Part shown: positions 43,678 through 49,641 of the stretch, one piece after another
Position numbering within the stretch: position 1 is the first letter of the stretch
Layout of the letters: every line of letters begins with the position of its first letter
Origin: Roseateles sp.
GTDB taxonomy: Bacteria; Pseudomonadota; Gammaproteobacteria; Burkholderiales; Burkholderiaceae_C
Assembly (NCBI GenBank): GCA_015657635.1
Contig: JACDQM010000008.1
Coordinates: 1-49,641 of the forward strand
DNA: 49,641 nt
Direction: 5' to 3'
Program-made: the position numbers and the translations under genes
The notes under the pieces: generated by a model
The model's input: only the letters and a program-made list of their open reading frames with translations
Told to the model about the DNA's origin: nothing
Databases searched by the model: none

Positions 43678-44528
43678 CGACCGCCCCGATTGACCTCGCC
43701 CATCTGCGGCAATGGGTGGGCCGCAGCGAAGTGCGGCACGACGTCGCAGCGCCGGGCCACGCGCGGCTGATGGCCGCCACGGTGGCGCGTCCGGGCCCCG
43801 AGCTGGACCGCGGTGACGCCTTGCCGCCGCTGTGGCACTGGACCTATTTCCTCGAAGGACTGCCGCCTGCCCAGCTCGGCCGCGACGGCCATCCGGCCCG
43901 TGGCGGCTTTCTGCCCCCGGTGCCGCTGTCCAATCGCATGTGGGCCGGCGGCCGTGTGAGCTTCGCCGCGCCGGTGCCGCTAGGCGCAGCGATGCAAAAG
44001 CGCTCCACCGTGCTGCGCGTCGACCACAAGACGGGCCGCAGCGGCGAGCTGGTGTTTGTGACCGTTCGGCACGAGATCCTGGTCGATGGCCTGACCTGCA
44101 TCGATGAAGAGCACGACATCGTCTACAAGTCCGCCGGCCCGAGCGCGCCGGCCGCTGCGGCGGCTCAGCCAGCCGAACCCGCCGCGCCGGTACGGCGCGA
44201 GCTGTGCCCCGACTCGACCCAGCTGTTCCGCTACTCGGCGCTGACCTTCAACGGCCACCGCATCCACTACGACGCCGACTACTGCCGCAGCGTCGAGGGC
44301 TACGACAACCTGGTCGTCCACGGGCCGTTGGTGGCCACGCTGCTGGCGGGCCTGGCGCAGGAGCTCGCCGGCGCAGCGCTGACGCGCTTTGAGTACCGCG
44401 CGCTGTCCCCGGTGCTGCTCGGACAAGGCCTCACGCTGAATGCCTGGCCGCAGGCCGGGCGCGTGAGCCTGCATGCCAGCGTTGGCGATGGCCGCGTGTC
44501 GATGCGCGCCGAGGCCTGGCACGCATGA
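43674..44528 (+). CDS. MaoC/FAS1-like hotdog hydratase (mesaconyl-C4-CoA or itaconyl-CoA hydratase type)
   Basis: This 284-aa double-hotdog protein resembles Meh/Ich hydratases, which hydrate mesaconyl-C4-CoA or itaconyl-CoA to citramalyl-CoA. Distinctive blocks are WHWTYFLEGLP, DGHPARGGFLPPVPLSNRMW and, in the second half, FRYSALTFNGHRIHYDADYC followed by VVHGPLVATLL, which supplies the catalytic Asp/His pair of MaoC folds. Both its ends overlap neighbours by ATGA, so translation is coupled through the three-gene unit. The exact substrate remains inferred from context. Confidence 0.85.
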   Translation: MTTAPIDLAHLRQWVGRSEVRHDVAAPGHARLMAATVARPGPELDRGDALPPLWHWTYFLEGLPPAQLGRDGHPARGGFLPPVPLSNRMWAGGRVSFAAPVPLGAAMQKRSTVLRVDHKTGRSGELVFVTVRHEILVDGLTCIDEEHDIVYKSAGPSAPAAAAAQPAEPAAPVRRELCPDSTQLFRYSALTFNGHRIHYDADYCRSVEGYDNLVVHGPLVATLLAGLAQELAGAALTRFEYRALSPVLLGQGLTLNAWPQAGRVSLHASVGDGRVSMRAEAWHA

Positions 44529-45416
44529 GCCCCCGGCCCGATGAGGCGACGAGGGCGCAGCGCCTGTGGCATGAGTCGCGCGCGCTGCTGTTCGTGCCGG
44601 CCGATGCCGAGCGGCGTGTGGCGAGCGCGCCAGAGCGCGGCCGATGCGGTGATTCTCGATCTGGAGGACGGCCTTGCACCGGCGCAGCGGCCCCTGGCGC
44701 GCCAGGCGCTGCCGGCCCAGGTGCGGGCGCTGCAGCAGGCCGGCAAGCCGGTGCTGGTGCGCGTCAACCATGCGCTGCTGCATCTGGCCGAAGACCTGCG
44801 AGCGGTGCTGGCCAGTGGGGCGGACGGGCTGATGCTGCCCAAGGCCGAACAGGCGCAGACCCTGTGCCTGCTGAACGAGGCGCTGATCACCTTGGGGGCG
44901 CCGCCAGCACTGGGCGTGGTGGCGCTGGTGGAGACGCCGGCTGCGCTGGCCGATGCCGCGGGGCTGCGCGCGCTGGCCGCGGCGCCGCGCGTGCGCGCGC
45001 TGGCGCTCGGCCCTGAGGACTACGCCGCGGCGATGCAGGCTGAGCCCACGGCCGCGCTGCTGGCGCCGGCGGTGCTGGCGCTGGTGCAGGCCGCGCGCTG
45101 CGTGCCGGGCTGCCGGGTGTTTGCCATGCCTTTGTCCATCACGGTGAGCGATGGCGGTGCGTCCTGGGCCGAGGCTGCGCGCCAGGCGCGCGGACTGGGC
45201 GCCAATGGCGCGCTGTGCATCCATCCGCGCCAACTCGCCGCCGTGCAGGCGGCGTTCTCGCCAGACGCGGCGCAGCTGCGCTGGGCCACCGAGCTGCTGC
45301 AGGCCGCGGCCGAGCGGCCCGGCGAGGCGGTTTTTCTGCATCAGGGCCGCATGGTGGACGCCCCCGTGCTGGCCCGCGCTCGCAGCCTGCTGGCGCTGGC
45401 CGGCGCGCAGCCATGA
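44525..45416 (+). pseudogene. HpcH/CitE-type citramalyl-CoA lyase, frameshifted
   Basis: CitE-like lyases split citramalyl-CoA to pyruvate and acetyl-CoA. With the frame repaired the gene would encode about 297 aa. It starts MSPRPDEATRAQRLWHESRALL, then FVPADAERRVASA, and the frame shifts near 44625-44632 (GCGAGCGCGCCAG) into RQSAADAVILDLEDGLAP. A CG dinucleotide missing from a GCGCGC run, or one extra base, would explain it. The rest is intact: GLMLPKAEQAQ, LVETPAALADA, ALALGPEDYAA, and CIHPRQLAAVQAAF. The upstream half is coupled to the hydratase by ATGA overlap. As written, the protein would be truncated. Confidence 0.82.
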
Positions 45417-45445
45417 ATTTCCATCACAACACACGGAGACATCGG

Positions 45446-46450
45446 ATGACTGCATTCTTCAACCCGCGCTGCTCGCGGCGCCTCGTGCTGCTGGCACTGT
45501 CACTCGTCGCCCCGTTGGGGCAGGCCCAGGCCCAGGCCCAGGCGCAGGCCTGGCCGGCCGCGAAGCCGATCACGCTGGTGGTGCCTTTCGCACCGGGGGG
45601 CAGCACCGACATCCTCGGTCGGGTGCTGGCCGAGGTGCTGGGCAAACGCCTGGGCCAGAGCGTCATCGTCGAGAACAAAGGCGGGGCGGGCGGCAACATC
45701 GGCGCGACGGCTGTCGCGCAGGCCGCGCCCGACGGCTACACGTTGCTGATGGGCTACAACGGAACCAATGCCATCAACCCGTCGCTCTACAAGAAGCTGG
45801 CCTGGCATCCGGTGCAGAGCTTTGATCCCGTGGGCATGGTGGCGCGTGTCAATAACGTGGTGGTGGTGCGTCCATCGCTGGCAGTGAAAACCTTGCCCGA
45901 GCTGGCCCAGTACGCCAAGCAGCATCCGGGGAAGCTGAACTATGGCTCGGCCGGGGCGGGCACCATTTTTCACCTGGCCGGCGAGATGTTCGAGGCCGAG
46001 ACCGGTGCGGCCATGACGCATATCGCCTACAAGGGCGCCGCGCCGGCGCTGAACGATCTGCTGGGCGGCCAGATCGACTTGATGTTCACCACCATTCCGA
46101 CGGCGCTGCCGCACATCCGGGCCGGCAAACTGCGGGTGCTGGGCGTCACCGGGGCGCAGCGCTCGCCGCTGTTTCCCGATGTACCCACCGCGCGCGAGGC
46201 CGGCTTTGCGCGCCTGGTGGTGGATTCCTGGTTCGGGCTGTTCGGGCCGCGCGGCATGCCGGCGGCGGTGACGGCCAGGCTGGGCAACGAGCTGCGCGCC
46301 GCACTGGCCGATCCGGCCGTGCGCGCTCGCCTGGAGGAGAACGGCGCCAGCCCCGCGCCCGGCAGCGCCGATGACCTGGCGCGCACCCTGGCCGAAGACC
46401 TGCGTGCCTGGAAGGCCGTGATCGAGCGGGCCAAGCTCCAGCTTGAATGA
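45446..46450 (+). CDS. Bug/TctC-family tripartite tricarboxylate transporter receptor
   Basis: This 334-aa periplasmic solute-binding protein has a signal peptide rich in Leu, ending in a QAQAQAQAQA stretch. The family blocks are clear: KPITLVVPFAPGGSTDILGRVLAE, VENKGGAGGNIGA, DGYTLLMGYNG, and PGKLNYGSAGAGTIFHLAGE, followed by YKGAAPALNDLLGGQIDLMF. It should bind a di- or tricarboxylate, here probably the substrate of the upstream pathway. The TctA/TctB membrane genes are absent. GGAG precedes ATG 45446; ATG 45413 would overlap the lyase stop and is an alternative. Confidence 0.9.
   Translation: MTAFFNPRCSRRLVLLALSLVAPLGQAQAQAQAQAWPAAKPITLVVPFAPGGSTDILGRVLAEVLGKRLGQSVIVENKGGAGGNIGATAVAQAAPDGYTLLMGYNGTNAINPSLYKKLAWHPVQSFDPVGMVARVNNVVVVRPSLAVKTLPELAQYAKQHPGKLNYGSAGAGTIFHLAGEMFEAETGAAMTHIAYKGAAPALNDLLGGQIDLMFTTIPTALPHIRAGKLRVLGVTGAQRSPLFPDVPTAREAGFARLVVDSWFGLFGPRGMPAAVTARLGNELRAALADPAVRARLEENGASPAPGSADDLARTLAEDLRAWKAVIERAKLQLE
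45521..45550 (+). repeat. Hexanucleotide tandem repeat in a signal peptide
   Basis: Five in-frame CAGGCC units (the fourth is CAGGCG) encode QAQAQAQAQA at the end of the Bug receptor signal peptide. Changes by whole units would keep the frame and only vary the linker length. Confidence 0.7.
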
Positions 46451-46498
46451 GTCGTTCTCTTTTGACTGTTTGTTCTTCTTCTTCAATAGGAAAGCGCG

Positions 46499-47134
46499 AT
46501 GAAGCACCACGCCATTCACAAAACCCTGGCCGCTGCGGCGGCGGCCGGCGCACTGTCCCTGATGCTGCTGGGCTGCGGTGGCAGCGCCGCTCAGGCTCAG
46601 ACCCCCAGCTTCACGCTGAGCAGCCCCGACCTGGCCAGCGGCAGCTTCGAGGCCAAGCATGTGCTCAAGGGCTTTGGCTGAAGCGGCGGCAATGTCTCGC
46701 CTGCGCTGCGCTGGGAGCATGCGCCTGCCGGCACCCAGTCCTTCGCGCTGTTGGTGCATGACCCCGACGCGCCCACCGGCAGCGGCTTCTGGCACTGGGT
46801 CGTGCTCAATATTCCGGCCAGCGCCAGCGGTCTGCCCCAGGGCGCCGGCAACAGCCCTGGCGGCCTGCCGGCTCCGGCGCTGGGCGGCACCAATGACTTT
46901 CTGGATACCGGCGCCACCGGGGGCAACGGCAACTACGGCGGCCCCTGCCCGCCCCAGGGCGACAAGCCGCACCGCTATGTGTTCACGCTCTACGCGCTGG
47001 CCGTGCCCGATGTGGTGGCAGCTGCGTCCGTGCCGCGCACCGGCACGGCGGCGCTGATGTCTTTTGTGTTGAACAAGGGCCTGGGCGCGGCCATGCTGGG
47101 CAAGGCCAGCTTCACGGCGACTTACGGGCGCTGA
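46499..47134 (+). pseudogene. PEBP/YbhB-family lipoprotein with one in-frame TGA
   Basis: The frame encodes a 211-residue phosphatidylethanolamine-binding-like protein: a signal peptide with lipobox LMLLG-C26, then TPSFTLSSPDLASGSFEAKHVLKGFG. Codon 61 is TGA (46679-46681), after which the same frame continues with SGGNVSPALRWEHAPAGTQS, FALLVHDPDAPTGSGFWHW and KPHRYVFTLYAL, the ligand-binding motifs of PEBP. Relatives have GFGCSGGN, so TGA stands where TGC is expected. It may be a point nonsense mutation, a sequencing error or, less likely, selenocysteine. Its link to the C5-acid cluster is unclear. Confidence 0.82.
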
Positions 47135-47238
47135 AGCGGCGCGCGCGGCCCGTGCCGCTTGTGCGTATGCCGGGCGGAGCTGATCGAAGCTGGGCTACCA
47201 TGACCGGATCTCATTGTGTTGCTTTCAAAGGAGTTTCC

Positions 47239-48417
47239 ATGGTCGACCCCATCGTCATCGTCTCCGCCGCCCGCACGCCGATTGGCGGTCTGCTGGGCGA
47301 CTTCGCCGGCCTGCAGGCCTGGGAGCTGGCCGCTGTCGCCATCAAGGCGGCGGTCGAGCGCGCCGGTGTGCCCGGCGACGCGATCAACGAAGCCTTCATT
47401 GGCAACTGCCTGATGGCCGGCCAGGGCCAGGCCCCGGCGCGCCAGGCTGTGCTCAAGGCCGGTCTGCCGCAATCGGTGGGTGCAGTGACGCTGTCCAAGA
47501 TGTGCGGTGCCGGCATGCGCGCCACCATGTTCGCGCACGACACGCTGAAGGCTGAAAGCGCCGACATCCTGATCGCCGGCGGCATGGAATCGATGACCAA
47601 CGCGCCTCACCTGATGTTCGCGCGCAAAGGCATCAAGTACGGCGCCACGCAGATGTACGACCACATGGCGCTGGACGGCCTGGAAGACGCCTATGAGCGC
47701 GGCAAGGCCATGGGTGTGTTCGCCGAGCAGTGCGTGGCCAAATACGCCTTCACGCGTGAAGCGCAGGATGCCTTTGCGGTGGCGTCCACCGAGCGCGCCA
47801 AGCGCGCCAACACCGATGGCAGCTTCGCCTGGGAAATCGCGCCGGTGACCGTGGCCGGCCGCGCGGGCGAGCAGGTGTTCGACAAGGACGAGCAGCCCTT
47901 CAAGGCCAAGCTCGACAAGATCGCCGGCCTCAAGCCCGCCTTCAAGAAGGACGGCACCATCACCGCCGCCACCTCGTCCAGCATCTCGGACGGCGCCGCC
48001 GCCATGGTGCTGATGCGCGAGAGCCATGCGGCCAAACTGGGCCTCAAGCCGGTGGCGCGCATCGTCGGCACCGCGGTGCACGCCAATGCGCCCGAGTGGT
48101 TCACCACCGCCCCGGTCGGCGCGATCGACAAGCTGCTGAAGAAGAACGGCTGGGACGCCAAGAGCGTCGATCTGTGGGAAGTCAACGAAGCCTTCGCCGC
48201 CGTCACCATGGCCGCGATGACCGAGTTCAAGCTGCCGCACGAGATCGTCAACGTCAACGGCGGCGCGGTGGCGCTGGGCCACCCGATCGGTGCCTCCGGC
48301 GCGCGCATCATCGTCACGCTGCTGGGCGCGCTGAAGCACCGCGGCCTGAAGCGCGGCGTGGCAGCGCTGTGCATCGGCGGCGGCGAGGCAACGGCGATGG
48401 GCGTTGAGCTGATCTGA
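47239..48417 (+). CDS. Acetyl-CoA C-acetyltransferase (thiolase)
   Basis: This 392-aa thiolase II-type enzyme condenses or cleaves acetoacetyl-CoA. The nucleophile is C89 in LSKMCGAGMRATM; the His and second Cys lie in NGGAVALGHPIGASGAR and ALCIGGGEATAMG. The N-terminal IVIVSAARTPIGGLLGDF is standard. AAAGGAG stands seven bases before ATG 47239. Its TGA shares a base with the next ATG (TGATG), coupling it to the SDR gene. The order thiolase-SDR-SnoaL-acyl-CoA dehydrogenase suggests an acyl-CoA (fatty or branched acid) degradation operon. Confidence 0.93.
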   Translation: MVDPIVIVSAARTPIGGLLGDFAGLQAWELAAVAIKAAVERAGVPGDAINEAFIGNCLMAGQGQAPARQAVLKAGLPQSVGAVTLSKMCGAGMRATMFAHDTLKAESADILIAGGMESMTNAPHLMFARKGIKYGATQMYDHMALDGLEDAYERGKAMGVFAEQCVAKYAFTREAQDAFAVASTERAKRANTDGSFAWEIAPVTVAGRAGEQVFDKDEQPFKAKLDKIAGLKPAFKKDGTITAATSSSISDGAAAMVLMRESHAAKLGLKPVARIVGTAVHANAPEWFTTAPVGAIDKLLKKNGWDAKSVDLWEVNEAFAAVTMAAMTEFKLPHEIVNVNGGAVALGHPIGASGARIIVTLLGALKHRGLKRGVAALCIGGGEATAMGVELI

Positions 48418-49091
48418 TGAGCCAGCAGAAGATCCTGATCATCGGCGGCTCGCGCGGTATCGGCCTGGAACTGGTGCGCCAGTACCGGGCGGCCGGCGAT
48501 CAGGTGGTGGCCACGGCCCGCAGCGATGCGGGCCTGGCCGAGCTGCGGGCGCTGGGCGCCACGGCGCTCAAGCTCGACGTGGCTGACACGGCCAGCGTTT
48601 CCGGTCTGGCCTGGCAGATCGACGGCTACCACTTCGACACCGTGTTGATCAGCGCCGGCATCTTCGGGCCGCGCAGCCAGGGGCTGCAGACGCCGACCGA
48701 GGCGGACTTCGATGCGGTGATGCACACCAATGTGCTGGGCCCGATGCGGGTGTTGCCGCAGCTGGTCGATGCGCTGGCGCCGCAGGCGCGCCTGGCCGTG
48801 ATTTCGTCGCGCATGGGTTCCATCGGCCTGCGGGCCGGCACGCATGGCTGGCTGTATCGCGCCTCCAAGGCAGCGCTCAACTCGCTGTTGAAGGACGCCT
48901 CGCTGGAACTGGCCGGCCGCGCCATCTGCATCAGCTTTCATCCAGGCTGGGTGCGCACGGACATGGGCGGCGAGGGCGCCGACATCGAGGTGGCCACCAG
49001 CGTGGCTGGCATGCGCACCGTGCTGGCCACCCTCAAGCCCGAGCACAACGGCTGCTTCTTCAACTACGACGGCCAGGCGCTGGACTGGTGA
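48417..49091 (+). CDS. Short-chain dehydrogenase/reductase
   Basis: This 224-aa SDR has the nucleotide-binding ILIIGGSRGIGLELV, LDVADTASV after the second strand, and the catalytic ISSRMGS Ser with YRASK (YxxxK) Tyr/Lys. The C-terminal SFHPGWVRTDMGG and the short length fit the C-factor-like/classical SDR group. The substrate is unknown. It is coupled to the thiolase gene by a one-base overlap and lies seven bases before the SnoaL-like gene. Confidence 0.9.
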   Translation: MSQQKILIIGGSRGIGLELVRQYRAAGDQVVATARSDAGLAELRALGATALKLDVADTASVSGLAWQIDGYHFDTVLISAGIFGPRSQGLQTPTEADFDAVMHTNVLGPMRVLPQLVDALAPQARLAVISSRMGSIGLRAGTHGWLYRASKAALNSLLKDASLELAGRAICISFHPGWVRTDMGGEGADIEVATSVAGMRTVLATLKPEHNGCFFNYDGQALDW

Positions 49092-49098
49092 GGCGGCG

Positions 49099-49524
49099 AT
49101 GACGCTTGAGCAAGCGCAGGCCTTTTTCGAGCGCTACCGCGACGCCTTCAATGCCGGCGATGGCGACGCTGTTGCCGATCTGTGGCACAGCCCCAGCGCG
49201 ATCACCGACAGCCGCGACGGCGTGGCGCGCGTGACCTGCTGGGCTGAAGACGCGCCGATGCGCGCCAATATGCAGGCGCTGTGCGGCGTCTATCGCGATG
49301 TGGGGCCGCATGGCTGGACGTTTGAGATTCGCGACCATGTGCCGCTGGGCCTCAACCACGCCTTTGTCCATCTTGCCTGGACGCTCAAGCGTGCCGGCGG
49401 TGAAGTGCTGCAAGAGTTCTGCACAGGCTACCAGCTGGCCCGGATGCCGGCCGGCTGGAAGGTGTTGTTCTGCACCGCCTACCAAGAAGATTTAACGGAG
49501 ACCCGAAACCATGCTGCTCAATGA
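49099..49524 (+). CDS. SnoaL/NTF2-like fold protein
   Basis: This 141-aa protein has the NTF2-like pattern: a first helix pair EQAQAFFERYRDAFNAGDGDAVADLW, then beta strands with HAFVHLAWTLKRAGG and LARMPAGWKVLFC. This fold includes ketosteroid isomerases and polyketide cyclases, but no catalytic set could be assigned. It lies within the thiolase-SDR operon, and its 3' end overlaps the acyl-CoA dehydrogenase start by 14 bases. Confidence 0.75.
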   Translation: MTLEQAQAFFERYRDAFNAGDGDAVADLWHSPSAITDSRDGVARVTCWAEDAPMRANMQALCGVYRDVGPHGWTFEIRDHVPLGLNHAFVHLAWTLKRAGGEVLQEFCTGYQLARMPAGWKVLFCTAYQEDLTETRNHAAQ

Positions 49525-49641
49525 CGACCACCGCGCCATCCAGGACGCGATTCGATCTTTCGTGCAAGACCAGATCGCGCCCAAGGCGGCCGGCTGGGAC
49601 AAGAGCCACCAATTTCCGGCCGCTGAACTGAAAGGTTTGGC
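49511..49641 (+). CDS. Acyl-CoA dehydrogenase, N-terminal part
   Basis: The window ends 43 codons into this gene. The visible sequence, LLNDDHRAIQDAIRSFVQDQ followed by IAPKAAGWDKSHQFPAAELKGL, is the first helical domain of acyl-CoA dehydrogenases. GGAG is nine bases before ATG 49511. It continues the acyl-CoA degradation operon. Confidence 0.88.
   Translation, partial: MLLNDDHRAIQDAIRSFVQDQIAPKAAGWDKSHQFPAAELKGL

Noticed and set aside
46679..46730. SECIS element after the PEBP TGA
   Set aside because: Only a four-pair stem with a nine-base loop can be drawn and no typical bulged U or apical GU pattern is evident; kept only as a finding to check.
1..49641. CRISPR arrays, insertion sequences, prophage, tRNA or rRNA
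   Set aside because: No spaced direct repeats, transposase or integrase motifs, or tRNA/rRNA sequence patterns were found.

Overview
This window comes from a GC-rich (roughly two-thirds G+C) betaproteobacterium, most likely a member of the Burkholderiales in the Roseateles/Rubrivivax/Leptothrix neighbourhood. That placement rests on gene content (tandem cphA'-cphA, a Bug/TctC-type periplasmic receptor, AceK, DUF3422, a leucine/isovalerate-type acyl-CoA dehydrogenase locus) and on dense co-directional packing with many 4-base ATGA stop/start overlaps. No rRNA, tRNA, CRISPR array or insertion sequence was found.

Layout. 1-2.3 kb: a nuclease-helicase fusion of the XPD/DinG type. 2.3-8.2 kb: a leftward block with thioesterase, MASE2-GGDEF diguanylate cyclase, Tat-exported spermidine-dehydrogenase-like flavoenzyme, SixA phosphatase, OmpR-type response regulator and a lipoprotein esterase, facing a LysR regulator. 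8.3-13.6 kb: small, secreted and hypothetical genes, then cysC. 13.6-19.6 kb: tartrate/malate dehydrogenase divergent from a Crp/Fnr regulator, then TauE-like permease, Lgt-TlpA fusion and DUF3422. 19.6-21 kb: a chemoreceptor with a His-rich membrane sensor. 21-24.9 kb: an arsenic operon (arsR, arsI, two arsC, aquaglyceroporin, MFS exporter). 25-32.8 kb: a cyanophycin island, with cphA' and cphA divergent from an ABC transporter and a DUF1854 gene. 33-36.8 kb: MBL hydrolase/MerR pair, ExoD, YccA, NhaR-like regulator. 36.8-41.4 kb: PaaI thioesterase, isovaleryl-CoA dehydrogenase, carbonic anhydrase and AceK. 41.4-46.5 kb: a LysR-controlled C5-dicarboxylate (itaconate/mesaconate type) CoA pathway with a solute receptor. 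46.5 kb to the end: PEBP lipoprotein, thiolase, SDR, SnoaL-like protein and the start of an acyl-CoA dehydrogenase.

Four otherwise well-conserved genes are interrupted: cphA and cphA' each by an apparent 1-base deletion, the HpcH/CitE lyase by a frame change in a GCGCGC run, and the PEBP gene by one in-frame TGA at a normally Cys position. Short indels in GC-only runs suggest consensus error, but this cannot be decided from the sequence alone. The most interesting functional units are the cyanophycin-linked transporter/DUF1854 pair, the polyamine-oxidase/diguanylate-cyclase/SixA operon, the organoarsenical operon with a probably leaderless arsR, and two structured intergenic elements (32781-32949 and 38645-38926).
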